Origin: Monilinia fructicola
Lineage: Eukaryota > Ascomycota > Leotiomycetes > Helotiales > Sclerotiniaceae
Assembly: GCA_008692225.1 (NCBI GenBank)
Contig: VICG01000011.1
Span: 1,593,501-1,657,500, forward strand
Length of the DNA: 64,000 nt
Direction: 5' to 3'
The first letter of the stretch is position 1. Every line of letters begins with the position of its first letter. The translations under genes were made by a program, and so were the position numbers. The notes beneath the pieces are model-generated. The model did not search any database, was not told where the DNA came from, and worked only from the letters and a program-made list of their open reading frames with translations. This document shows positions 12,001-23,712 of this stretch, piece after piece.

Positions 12001-15000
12001 CCTGAAAATGTTGGGCCATAGGTGTTTCCAATTCTCTCAAGCTCTTTGTAGAGTTCCTCAGATTCAATATTCTTGGTGGAAGCTGGATCAAGCATATCTG
12101 ACATCTCTCTGTATGTCAAGAGGGTCCCATGCCAACTTTGCTCCTCACTTGAGGCAAATTCGATGGTCACTATTCCGCGGCAATACTCAGTCCACTGTCC
12201 TTCATCTGAAACTGCCGTAATAGAGAAGTTATGCTGAATAGTATTGCCACTTTCGATCACATTGACAGAGTCAAAGCTCAATTGGACTTCAATCCTAGCG
12301 CGCCCTTCTGGGACAACAAGGCCCTTCAAAAATGCCACATCTTTCAGTACAACGCGCTGAACTTTTTTCTCTGGGTGGCGATCTCCAGCCAATTGTGACG
12401 CTGCCTCGATTGCCATACAGAGATATCCAGAGCCAGGAAAAATCGTTAGCCCGTCTATGATATGATCTCTAAGCCACGGCAGACCCTCTACTCCAATCAT
12501 ATGTCTCCATGACGGGCGGAGAGGCGTGTTGTCTGTCATTTTGAGGCCTAGTAAATCATGATATGGGTGTTTCCTCAACCTGTAGTCCCGGCTTAGACGT
12601 GATTCATGCCAATACCTTTTGGAGTGATCCCACGAGTATGAAGGCAGGTTGTGCAGCACCGATGCGTTATTAAAGGTTGGATCGGAATCTAACACCGCGG
12701 CGATATTTACATGATGGCCATGACTAAAGATTCTTCCAACCATATCCAATGCACTTAGATCTGCTCTGGCCCCACGGACGAGAACAGAGTTGTAACTATA
12801 TGGTACCTGTGGATCTAAATCCGCGGTGGATTGTCTGACTGGTCCTGCAAGTGCAGCATGCGGTCCTATCTCAATGAAGATCCTATGCGGTTGTATACTC
12901 CGTAATGAAGAATTTTCTGCTCGGCACAGGCTTTGTAAAGCATCACAAAATCTCACTTTGCTAACAAGGTTTGTTGTCCAATAATCGGCCCCAAATTGAC
13001 TCGATCTCTCAGAGCCTGTGACAGAAGAGAAAAGCTTGACTTTAGTTGTATTTGGTGTATTACTGTCCTTGATTTGACCCAAACTATTCTTGTAGTCCAC
13101 AGCAGCTGCTTGCATATGATGAGAATGGTAAGCCGTATCAACGTTGAGCTTTCGGTTAAAAATGCCTTCTTTGGTCAGGATTTCCGAGAGTTCTGAGATT
13201 GCGAGATCGTCGCCGGAAATAGTGGTACTACTCGGGCTGTTTTGGCAAGCAACGACAGCGACCCCTCGTTTCAAAAATGTCAGATATTTTGCTATATCAT
13301 GCTCTCCAACACCAACAGCAAGCATCCCCCCTTTGCCCAAACCTTTCTGTTTGGATATCAAAGCAGAGAAACCTCGGTTATACGATACTTTAAGTGCTGT
13401 ATACTGAGATAGATGGCCTGCAGCATACGCAGCTCCAATCTCACCACTAGAGTGGCCAATTACCGTCCTAGGCAAAATCCCCCAACTCCGAAGAAGATCT
13501 ACTAGAGCAATTTGAATAGCAGTTGTGGCAGGTTGCGCTAATTCTGCTTCCGCCAATCTAGACGTCTTGCTCTCCCGTAAAAGCTCTCCCATTAGGTCCC
13601 ATGGTGCTCCGAGATTACAAAGTATCTGTCTCGATCGATGCATAGAATCTTTGAAAGTCGTGTTGGATAACAGCTCCCGACCCATCCCCGGCCATTGAGC
13701 TCCTTGTCCCGTAAAAACAAAGGTAACATCTATATCTGGAGATAAACGTGTTGTAGCATCTTTTCTCTTAGTACCGTTTCCAAGAGCCTCAAGAAGCTCT
13801 TCTTGAGTAGCAGCCACGCAACTAAACCTCCACGGCATGATGGATCGACGTTGACATAGTGTGTAAGATAGGTCTTTGAGTAAATTTTGCACAGTGTGCT
13901 TTGATACCCATTTCTTGGTAGATTCCAGCATATTCAACAGCGAACTTCGATTTGCGGCTGATAATATGAATAACCGTGGTATTTCCTCAGTTGCTGTTCT
14001 ATCTTCCATTTTGCTCGCACCCCGCCAATGTCGCTGTAAGACTGCATGTGCGTTGGTGCCCCCGTATCCAAAACTGTTAACAGACACCCTAGGAATTCCA
14101 GGCTGTGACCATGGCTCTAGAGCTATTGGAATCTTGATCTTTTTTTGCTCGAGATTCAAGTTCGGCTTGGGATGCTCAAAATTAACATTCGGCGGTATAG
14201 ACCCATGCTCCAGCACTAAGACCGCTTTTATCAGGGCAGCCACACCACTCACGCTCTCTAAGTGACCAATGTTTGATTTAATAGATCCAACGACCAAAGG
14301 AGTACCGGCTTCGCGATCTTCGCAAAATACTTTTGAAATACTTTCTAGCTCAGCACTATCCCCGGCGAGGGTTCCGGTACCGTGTGCTTCAATGTAACCT
14401 ACATCCCGCGTGCATAAACCGATACTGTTCCATACCTTTCTCTCCAATTCAGTCTGGGCTGCACCACTTGGGAGTGTTATTCCTGCTGTGTGGCCGTCCT
14501 GATTTATAGCTGCATCGAGGATAACGGCTCGAATTGGATCTTTATCCTTTATAGCATCATCTAACCGCTTGATTACCAGAGTAGCAATACCTTCACCACG
14601 CCCGTAGCCTGCACCGCGATTATCGAATGAATACGACCTACCATTCGCGTTGAGCATGTGGAGGTTGCTCATAGAGATCATGTGATCAGGGCTCAGTATC
14701 AGGTTTGCGCCACCTGCGAAAGCTAAGTCTGATTCCCCAGAACGCAAGCTCTGACATGCTTGAGCAACCGCTGTCATACCTCCTGAGCATCCAGTATCAA
14801 TCGTCATTGACGGGCCTTTCAGATCAAATGAATGCGAGATCCTGTTCGCAAGAATCGCTTCGCCAGTACCAGTCACATGGTACTTGGGGATATTTTGCAT
14901 ATCCTTATATATGTTGCGATCATAATCTCTGGTAAACATTGCCATATAAACTGCTGTGTTGGACTTTTGAATCTTCTCCTGCCGTATCCCTGCACTTTCT

Positions 15001-15479
15001 AGAGCCTCATAAGTGACCTCGAGCAAGAGTCGTTGTTGAGGGTCCTGCAGTCCCCGTGAGTTAGCGCTCATTTCCATTCTTGAAAGTGCTTAAAGAGTAA
15101 AGAGGAGGCAATCATATTCTCAAAACTCGGAGTCTGCAGATCAAGAAATCATTTGTCAAGACTCCGTTCGAGCAGGATTCGTTTCCTCATTACCTACCAT
15201 TGCTGCAGCTTCCTGTGGCAGGATGTTAAAGAAACCGGCATCAAATTCGCCAATGTCCTGTTTGAGAAAATGACCTCCAACATGATTGTGGGTTCCATTG
15301 GTATCGTCTGGATTGGGATGTAAAAATGCCTCCTCGTTGTATCTATTGGCTGGTACTTTGCTCCACGCACTCTGCCCCTTTTCTAGCAGTTCCCACAGCT
15401 TTTCTGGATTTGTAGCATCGCCAGGAAGCCGGCAACCTATTCCTACGATTGCTAACGGAATAGGACTTTGACTCTTCAT
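6015..15479 (-). CDS. Highly reducing type I polyketide synthase with C-terminal carnitine-acyltransferase-like domain (KS-MAT-DH-MT-ER-KR-ACP-cAT)
   Basis: 3,103 residues, exons 15479-15198 and 15044-6015; the intron is placed so that the junction reads AAMDPQQR, as in all ketosynthases. KS: Cys180 in DTGCSGG, His315 in EAHGTGT, His355 in SNIGHLE. MAT: GHSSGE with nucleophile Ser about 626. DH: His955 in HxxxGxxxxP and Asp1149 in HPSTLD. C-MT: LEIGGGTGSA at 1406-1415, intact. ER about 1820-2080: its nucleotide loop reads DGATSQIG instead of the usual AAAGGVG type, so activity is uncertain. KR: AGGLGDLG, with Ser and Tyr2278 in SLSSAVG/ANYNAG. ACP: Ser2448 in FGLDSLIA. From about 2530 to the end the protein matches choline/carnitine acyltransferases (start LPVPDLSETL, later TVTISKFAKGR). 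The catalytic His of the EHSxxDG motif is Asn2815 (ENTKLDG). Related fungal HR-PKSs use an active cAT for product release. The product is unknown. Confidence 0.97.
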
Positions 15480-16006
15480 GATTCTGTATGTATTATTATG
15501 TTACATCAATATCGTAGTATTCGATATAGGAGACCGCAACAGAGCACAGCTAAATCCGGGGCGGGTTAGGTTCCAGGGTATGGTGTGCTGTATTACTGGT
15601 ATTTCTCCTCACACTACTTAAAGTCTTCAAATTTTTCTTGAATTTTAACGTTATCCACATCATTATCCTTAATAACGAACTTTCATGTATTACTTTACGT
15701 CGGCCGTAATCGGTCGGTCGATCGGCTGGTCTGTTCGGATCGGTCAACCACGCTGAAAAGCTTAGATTGACCCGACCCGACAAATAACCATCAGTTGTTG
15801 AAGCTGCCTGTTTCTGCTTCCTACCTTTCTCTGATACTCTAAATCGCTGACAGGTTGTTGGCTCCGGTTTATTTAGCCCAAGATAACGACGGCATACTTC
15901 CTGGCAATAAAACGGAATTCCATGAAACACAAATCGGAATACTAATCAAAAGGACCTATTATCGTGCCCAATAACCTAAGCCGAACAACCGTATTACCTT
16001 TAAGAG
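15480..16006. promoter_or_regulatory. Divergent promoter of PKS and acyltransferase genes, with clustered CGG sites
   Basis: 527 bp between the two start codons. At 15701-15706 lies CGGCCG, followed at once by CGGTCGGTCGATCGG (15711-15725), a dense run of CGG/TCGG half-sites; a TTCGGATCGG follows near 15735. Such paired CGG triplets are the usual target of Zn2Cys6 factors. Sharing one promoter suggests that the PKS and the acyltransferase are made together. The role is inferred. Confidence 0.55.
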
Positions 16007-17401
16007 ATGCTTGCCACACGATCTCATAATTATCCTTGGAATCTTACCGCTCCCGGGAGTTTCACTCAAGAGTATGACAGCTTTCAAAGTGTACAAGTGT
16101 CATGGAATAAGGTTGATGATGAAGAACGTCGCTTGCACCTCTTGGGTTCATACGTTCAGATCGAATCGAACATCCCCGATCTCGAAACTCGCTTGCGAAA
16201 AGCATGGTTAACCGCACGGTACTTTCATCCAGGCATTGCTATCCGATTAGAAGAATATTACAAATCGTACAATGTGCCCACAGACGATGAATTAAATGCA
16301 TGGTTGAATAAAACGTTTCTCGAAGCTCCATGCGATACTGCAGAAGAATTTCAGAGGAAATATATTGGCAACGAACCACAGCCACAGCTTTATTGGTTCC
16401 ATAAAACCAAGGAGTTACTCATAATAGCTCATCACACTCTATTTGATGCTGGTGGTTTGTGGTTGTTCTGGGAGTCGTACCTGGAGCTCGTCGCCAGTCC
16501 CAAAACAGTCCGTTTTGGCGATGAGTGGAAAAATCTCCCGTTTGCGAGAGATGATCTTCTCGGCTTGCCAAGGTACCCAAGTTTAGCTGCGTATACCAAA
16601 GGACTTGAAGTGATCATGGATTGCTTGAAACCAGAAGTTGTCGAACTGCCTACTTTGAACACTAGAATCAGCTCCGACGGACAGATCATCACAAACGGTA
16701 AAAGCCACAATGGCTTCTTGCGGGTCGTTTTACCTCCTGATCAATCGATGGCTATCGTTCAGTCATGCAAGCACCGTGGAGTCAGCATCACATCTGCTGT
16801 CTTTGTCGCGCTTGCACTGACATGTCGGAAATTCCAAAGTGAATATGGAAAAGCAGGAAGATACGCAGCGTGTTTCCACAACTTCGATTCGCGTCCCTGG
16901 TTCTCTAAAGAAGCGGCTAAATTGTGCAATGCCGGTAATGATCCCCATGCTATGATTCCATTTGCTATAGATCTCGAAAATAAAGATTTCGATGAGATTC
17001 TCGTTAGCACCGATGAGAAGTTTAGGTCTTTGCGCACTGAGTTTGGAAAAGATCCTGCAGGCTTGGATGCCCTGTCACTTATGCTGAAAGGATTACTTGA
17101 CCTGAACGGACCCGTGGCTACATTTCCCGGCTTCACGAGTTTCGGTGTTGGAGACAGGATCATCAAGACGGCTTATAACGATGAAGCTGGTAACTGGATC
17201 AAAATTGTGGACACATATCACTGGATACATAATATGGTGAAAGGAATGAATGCGGTCTGTATTTATAGTTGGAAGGGGAGGATGATATTGGGGGGTTGCT
17301 TCAATGAGGCATGGCATTCGGAAGATATGTTCCGTCGTTTATTTCAAGAGTCCTTTGATCTTTTACTGTGTAAGTTCGATTTGAAGCAGGAAAAGTTGTA
17401 G
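16007..17401 (+). CDS. Acyl/acetyltransferase of the condensation-domain (CAT-like) superfamily
   Basis: Intronless 464-residue protein. The motif AHHTLFDAGG at residues 141-150 is the HHxxxD[AG] catalytic signature of the chloramphenicol-acetyltransferase / NRPS-condensation fold; the general base would be His143 and Asp147 the structural partner. Overall shape and length resemble fungal trichothecene-type O-acetyltransferases and other stand-alone condensation-like enzymes of polyketide clusters. It would use an acyl-CoA or carrier-bound acyl group to esterify a hydroxyl or amine. It is divergently paired with the PKS. Because the PKS's own C-terminal acyltransferase lacks its catalytic His, this enzyme is a candidate to release or cap the polyketide. 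That link is inference; simple acetylation of a tailored alcohol is the alternative. Confidence 0.85.
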   Translation: MLATRSHNYPWNLTAPGSFTQEYDSFQSVQVSWNKVDDEERRLHLLGSYVQIESNIPDLETRLRKAWLTARYFHPGIAIRLEEYYKSYNVPTDDELNAWLNKTFLEAPCDTAEEFQRKYIGNEPQPQLYWFHKTKELLIIAHHTLFDAGGLWLFWESYLELVASPKTVRFGDEWKNLPFARDDLLGLPRYPSLAAYTKGLEVIMDCLKPEVVELPTLNTRISSDGQIITNGKSHNGFLRVVLPPDQSMAIVQSCKHRGVSITSAVFVALALTCRKFQSEYGKAGRYAACFHNFDSRPWFSKEAAKLCNAGNDPHAMIPFAIDLENKDFDEILVSTDEKFRSLRTEFGKDPAGLDALSLMLKGLLDLNGPVATFPGFTSFGVGDRIIKTAYNDEAGNWIKIVDTYHWIHNMVKGMNAVCIYSWKGRMILGGCFNEAWHSEDMFRRLFQESFDLLLCKFDLKQEKL

Positions 17402-17638
17402 ATCATGGCCAGATTATAGATGCCAATGTTAGGGTCGCTTAAGAGCATATTTTGGCTTCTATACCAATTCAAGTGTTGATACGCCAATGTCTTGGTAAAG
17501 TCATGGGAAATATTTGAAAAATAGGTTTAGCGCCTAGATACATTCTGAACTCTCCATCTCCTAACTGCAATCGTTTGTAAGCGGGCATGAATAGCCCTAC
17601 TTCAAGTAGCAACTTACCTGTCTATTTGGCAGTCATAT

Positions 17639-20033
17639 CTAACAATCCTGATCTAGAATTCCCGCCGAATCCAACATAGACGCTTCCCATTGGTTTGACA
17701 ACCCTTGTGTTCCCCAGTTACTCTGTAAATCATGCGTTGCAGTCAAATCCAAATCATGTCGCAAACTTACATTTGATGGGTCCAAAAACGACCAGCTTGT
17801 CATATCGCCAATCGTCGATGTCGTGCTCCTCGAAATGAAGTCATCTAGTGAACGCGAATCTGAGGAGCCAAAAGAGAGCCAGCTTGCCACAGGAGACGTT
17901 CCGGCCAGCAAAAAAGGGCTTGTAGTTGCTGGTACGATTTCTTGAGCTCGTTTTGAAGGTGAGTAGCCTGTTTCTGTTTCAATCGCTGTAACTGGTCCCA
18001 GCGCGGATGTTTTCCTCGCCAATTGCGTCAAGGTGTTTGCCGCAACATCTGCCATATTACTCACCTCGGCAAGCATTCGCAACCGGTCCAAGGCACCTTG
18101 CACAGCTTGTATACACATAGGCCGTGTGACGCAGTTGAGCTTCTCCAGCAGAGGATCCATCTTAGTGCTATCCGCATCTGGTCGAGTAATATCGTGACAT
18201 TCCTCTGGGAACATTGGATCTATGCAGAGATAAACGAGTAACACCGCTGCTTCGAACGTTGAGAATATGAGTCTCGTAAAGCGCGTGTGGCAGCCACCAA
18301 GCATGGCATGTAGTTGCTTGACACTTTCCAGAACTTGCAGTGCTGCGACAGCCAACCCCTTCTTTTGTGAAATTAGCAGCACACGCTTATAAGGGGGTAA
18401 GCTTTGGGTTAAAGGTTTTCGCAAGAGCAAAGGTCGAAAGTTCCAGCACAATGAGTCGTATATAGCTATATGAAGGAGTTCCCGCTGTAGTGGTAGTTTT
18501 GGAAAACCTGAGTCCAAATCTTTGTTGGGTTTGAGAGCAAAGGTAGGTGGAAGTTTGGAGAGATATTCGCGACAGAACTTATCATATCGTTCTTCAGCGA
18601 CGACTATATTGTATTCAGCACCTTGCATAGATCCAATACCACGCCAGAAATCGGCGAGCCGGGCTTGAAGAAGTCGCTCGGTGAAAGGATCGGGGGTATC
18701 AGATTCGCCATTTTCGCCTGCATCTTTCAGATGCATCTCGGGCCAGTTTCCTGCAATTAGGCATCCGGGAAAAAGAGCGATTCGGTCCAGTTGACGCGAC
18801 AGAAGACTATCCCAGGTGTAGAGATTACAGAATGTTCTACGTTCCATCTCTTTGTCGATTTCATCCACACCCTGCCTTGTCCTGGCAGTTTCACTATGGA
18901 TCCCAACGCTTTGCGCTGCTTGAATGGCCCGACTGAGAGCTTCCCAGAAAGCGTTGCTTCTTCCTTCAATCTGGCAACTCAAACCAGAGAATGCCAAGTG
19001 TTGCACCCGAATTAATGAACCTCGACTATCTAAAGCTCTGCTGATAGCTGATAAATTTCCGGCGATCTCATCGCATATGCTGCGTATATCAGCGAGTAAC
19101 ACGCCACGTATATTATCGAGAGTATAGCCGGGAGACGGAAGAAATTGCGATGCATAGAAGCAGATACGTAAGATGAGCACGGCAAAGTCCACTTCCAAAA
19201 CTAATGTCACCCGTTCCACCATCCACCATCGCTTGTATTTTGCGAGAAACCACGGAAGGTATACCAATTGATCCACCCTATGTAAGTAAAGTTTTAGCCT
19301 GGTCCATGTGGACTTGTTGGTGTGAGTTGAAACAGCACGAACCAGTGGACTTCTGCTACGAAGTACTGCACCAAGAAATCCAACACCCCTCTATCAGGGA
19401 TTCGTTCAATGTTCCGATATACTTCCTCGGCAACCTCGGGGTCAAGAGCTAGGGAACTGCTGCTGTGTCGGCTATCATCTTCACCCAATCCTAACTAGAC
19501 TTGACATGTCAGTAGACAAACTCTAAATTTGCGGCTAAGCTAGCCTTTCCCACATCATATTCTCCACCATTGTCTGCAAAGAGGATTTACTCACACTACG
19601 TATTAGCGCTAGAGTGTTGTTATCGCTGTCTTCGAAATAACCAAATAACTCTGCAAGTGATGAACCAGATGATGAGACTGAGGTCACTGCAGAGGTCGCT
19701 ATGGTGGCCCGTGCATTCCAGTCACTTCGCGAGCCTATTGACCGAGTTACACCGGCAAGTCGTCGCTCTTTCTGGCTGTTTATCTCCTCTCTGCGCTGTT
19801 CTGGTGGGCTCAAAGAGCCAGGCGTTCGACCTGCTCTATTAGAGTAATAGGCACACTCTTGAGGGCATCGTCGCCGGGTACAATGATTACAAGGATATTC
19901 GCGATTGCACTGACAAGATAGTTAGATGAGGTCCGAGTGGGAAGTAGAGTTAACTTGGTGGAGTACACACCTTCTGCTTCCGAGTATAGCACGGTATACA
20001 TGAAGATATAATACGTTTTCGGCCGGAGCTCAT
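17639..20033 (-). CDS. Zn2Cys6 transcription factor with fungal-specific regulatory domain (cluster regulator)
   Basis: 722 residues, exons 20033-19971, 19909-19595, 19494-19343 and 19277-17639, phases consistent. The binuclear zinc cluster is split by the first intron and only appears after splicing: Cys12 and Cys15 in SCIPCYTRKQK, then CNREYPCNHC and a last Cys in PQEC, spaced as in the CX2CX6CX5CX2CX8C form. A Ser/Gly-rich linker follows, then the middle homology region (fungal_trans): RVQHLAFSGL, GRSNAFWEALSRAIQAAQSVGIH, EMERRTFCNLYTWDSLLSRQLDR. It acts in the nucleus as a DNA-binding activator or repressor. Location inside the cluster and recurring CGGCCG motifs make it the likely pathway regulator. 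A CGGCCG also lies within its own first exon (20020-20025), so autoregulation is possible. The third intron uses a less common GTTCGT donor, chosen because it restores a continuous family-like sequence. Confidence 0.92.
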
Positions 20034-21781
20034 CTTTAGGCGATATATGTAAATCTATAAGATACGGGTCTAATATCAATAGCAGGTTTCGACGCTTTGC
20101 AAGTACTTTAATTTGGTTCTTAATAATGCAATGCAATGCAAGAACGAGTGCGTTGAAAGCCCTGATGTTCCAGTTGGAGATACGGGTTAGCACTCTAAAT
20201 ATGCTCTAATTGGTCCTAGAAAACGATGCTGGAATCTCCCGGATATCATGCTTTACTGTTGAATGCTTACCTAGCAAGTAACCTGTACGGAGTAGATACA
20301 TAAGTAGTACTCTGATAGCGGGTCTGCCAGGATTGACTTCATATGAATGGTCAGATTCATGTGCACAGGTCTTTTAGCATACCTAGGGTAGTATATAGCG
20401 AAGTTTTCAGCTTGATCAGTGGCCAAAAGGAAGTCCAATGATAAACTCTACTATGCAGATTTATATGGGTCGATTCATATCTGACATCTGATTAGGGGTA
20501 TTGCATATGGTGGGGTTGTCGCGGGTAATCCTTGACCCTGCTTGCCTGCACAATTGTCCAGATTTCCTTTCCCTTCAGTCAACTTTTGAGGTCCCCGGAT
20601 ACACACCCACGCGTTAATCCTGCCAATCATAAACCGAATTGATTTCTTTCAATCAACTCTTTTCGATAAACTAATCCTCAGCCTAGCTTCACCATTAGAT
20701 GCGAAGAAAAAGCACGTGCATCACGATTATATGCTGATCTGGCTGGCGAGCTATAACAAGTGGCGTGTTGTAACCAATCAGGGGTGAAACAACAATGCTA
20801 CCTTACCACCTACATCTGCATAAGTATTGGTCTACGCCACATTCAAGATTCCATTCCAACTATATCCAACAACTCCCAAATTCTCTTCACTTCAGAGGAA
20901 GAAACTTCAGGGGGCAACCCAGTTCCCACACTCAGTTTCTTTCGCAGTTACTATCAACAAGCTGACAATTGCATTAGTCAACCTTGCTAACCATATAACG
21001 GTATTTTGAAGTTTGCTCATCTGAATTGTTGACTCTCAAGTCCAATAAAGGAGCTTCCTAAGCTTCGTATACCACTTCTGTCTGTCTCGTGCGTCGTTTG
21101 GATATCCTTCTATGCATACAAGCACAGTGGTTTGAGCGAGAAGGAAGTACTCCTTACTAAGTCTTACTTCTTCTTGAACTAGTTATGCCAACCCTAGATG
21201 AAGAAATGAAATCGGCAGCAAAGTGCCTATACATGGTTGATAATCCGCAGCAAGGAATGATACCGACGCCCGTGAAGTACGGCCGACGGCGTCTAGTGGA
21301 AGTTCATGTTAGAGATGGTCGAAATACGCTTATTTCTGACATTCCTTTCTTGAAGCGTCCTGTAAGCGTCGTCTATGCCCACAATTAGCGGCAGCTCTCA
21401 CGGCCGATCGGGAGAAGTTGACACGAAATCGGGTGAAACGAATGGCACTCTTGTGAGTAGCGGCAGGCTTGATGTATGTGTTCAGGGAACTACTTTTGCC
21501 CTATGCTTTGATCTGCCAAAAACGTATCGTATCATTATACCTAGCTGACAGTGAGAAGGGAAAGCCCAAAATTACTTAGCTAAAGTTAGCTACTTGATCA
21601 CGGCTACTTCAATTAAACCACTGTTATCTTTGTGAAGATTATCTGTTTTTTGCGTCCTTGGAGTTGTATCTATCACCAACTTTTGTGGCATCAATATATC
21701 CAACATTATTTCATCGAGGTAGAATAGCCTTGTATCGTTCAAAGATTGACTATCATACAATATTTTCTATTCCCTATCATA
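20034..21781. promoter_or_regulatory. Long divergent intergenic region between the regulator and the P450 gene
   Basis: 1.75 kb between the two start codons. Two CGGCCG sites lie 370-500 bp before the P450: 21280-21285 (followed by a third CGG) and 21401-21411 (CGGCCGATCGG). A 67-codon open frame at 21185-21388 lies over these sites; it has no recognisable domain and I do not call it a gene. The rest is unremarkable moderately AT-rich sequence. Confidence 0.5.
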
Positions 21782-23712
21782 ATGTCGCTTCAGGAATCCA
21801 TCCTATTCTACGCAAGTAGTAGCACTATCAAGTCATGGCTCTATATACTTATTGGTATATTGGTTGCGTACCAGCTGATAATCTCGACTTACAATCTCTT
21901 ATTTCATCCCTTGAGATATGTTCCCGGACCTCAGCTCGCTGCTGCAACATACTTTCTAGAGTTTTGGTACGATGTAGTGCTGTTTGGCCGTTATACCAAA
22001 CGCATCGAGCAGATGCATGAGCAGTATGGTAAAATTGATCTCACAATTTCCTCCAAACTGCCGTTGAGATTGAGGGCAATGCTGATAAAGTGCTTAGGTC
22101 CTATTGTCCGTATTAGTCCCAATGAAGTACATTGTAATGATAGTAACTTCATCGATGAGGTGTATGCTATAGGAACAAGGAAACGTGACAAACCCATACA
22201 TCAAGTGAGAGGTAGTGGAATGTAAGAAATTCTGTGGCACTCTTGAGCATGTGATTTTCAATCTCGAGCTTCAAGTCTGAAGTTCCCCATTAACTGATAT
22301 ATCGTCGAATTCCAGCGTCGAGCAAGCAACGTTTTCAACCGTCAATCATGACCTTCACCGAACGCGACGAACCGCCTTGAACAAGTTCTTTTCACGGGTT
22401 CAAGTCTCACACTTAGAGCCTAAGATCCGTGATCTTGCTCAGCGTGTTTGTGACAAGATCCTAGTCATTGGTAAAGAAACAGCATTCGACATCACCACAG
22501 CATACAGTCTTTTCACCACCGATGTCATTTCAGACTACTGCTTTGGTGAGAGTCTCGGCCTTATCGCACAGCAGGGCTTGAGCCCCAATTTTCGGGAACC
22601 ATTGTATGCTCAGCTGAAGTTGATATATTATTTCCGCTTCTTCCCAGGTCTGAAATATATGGGAGTTGCTATGGCACAGTAAGATTCTATATCTCAGAGT
22701 AATCATGACTTAAAGGCTGACGAGGGAAAGAATCACCAAACACCTTACAGCAGATATGGAACTTTTGATCAGAACACTCACTGTAAGCTCCGCTAAACAT
22801 GAACTAAAACGGAAGCAAATCAATAAACCTGTTAGAATTGACATGCTATCAGGTTGACATGCCTAACCTCGTCAAAAAAGCGGAAATTGACAACAATGCG
22901 GGTATAAACAAGGGCAACACAATATTTGGCTCATTGCTACAATCAGATTTGCCACCAGAACAGAAATCAATCCAGCGCATGACAGAGGAGGCCACATCTT
23001 TGTTCGCAGCCGGCACAGAGACAGTTAGCTGGGCTTTGACCGTAATCACATTCCACCTGCTATCGAATCCAGAAATGCTTGAAAAACTCACGGTAGAACT
23101 CAATGGAGCGATGGACACATCCGGGCAATTGCCATCCTGGGCAACACTGGAGCATCTTCCATATCTGAGCTCTGTTATATATGAAGGCTTACGTCTCTCG
23201 TATGGAGTTGCCAGTCGGACTTCTCGCATTGCAACCGGCGAAGATTTGATTTACCGCGGCGAATGGACCCCTAAACACAGTAAGAAATCACTCCATGCCG
23301 AGTACGTGATACCGAGGGGCTATGCAATCGGCATGTCGTCGGTCATCATGCACCATGACGAGAGAATATTCCCCGATTCCCACAAATTCCTCCCGGAACG
23401 CTGGCTCGACGAGAACAATCAGCATAGGAAACAACTTGATCGCTCTCTTCTTGCGTTCTCGAAGGGCAGTCGCGGTTGTGTGGGCATGAAGTAGGTTGTA
23501 CTATCTACATGTTGAAATTTTTTATCGGTAACTGACCTCCTTATAGTCTCGCTTATTGTGAGCTCTACTTGTTGCTCTCGTTTTTGGCCCTGCGTGTTCT
23601 GCCGCGCATGAAGTTGTATGAGACTACAGAAACGGATATCACTTATGATCATGATATCTTCAATCCTCTTCCACTTGCTAGTAGCAAGGGTGTGAGAGCG
23701 GTCATTGTGTGA
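21782..23712 (+). CDS. Cytochrome P450 monooxygenase (cluster tailoring enzyme; one unresolved frame break)
   Basis: Membrane-anchored heme monooxygenase expected to hydroxylate or epoxidise the polyketide at the ER surface. An N-terminal hydrophobic helix is followed by a proline hinge (HPLRYVPGP). Exons: 21782-22028, 22098-22221, 22316-22678, about 22751/22754-22782, 22853-23490 and 23547-23712. Seen: I-helix AAGTETVSW, K-helix ExxR in YEGLR, and heme loop FSKGSRGCVG with the ligand Cys codon at 23477-23479. The junction of exon 3 to the small exon 4 does not keep frame with any GT-AG pair I could find; the model has one base too many before 22,751. Either a non-standard splice site, a one-base insertion, or loss of function explains this. 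The other exons are clean. Family certain; integrity uncertain. Confidence 0.88.

Noticed and set aside
15066..15077. ATG at 15077 as the start of the PKS
   Set aside because: The first exon at 15479-15198 carries the conserved N-terminal ketosynthase sequence (LAIVGIGCRLPG), and the splice into 15044 gives the exact family junction AMDPQQR; the ATG at 15077 is inside the intron.
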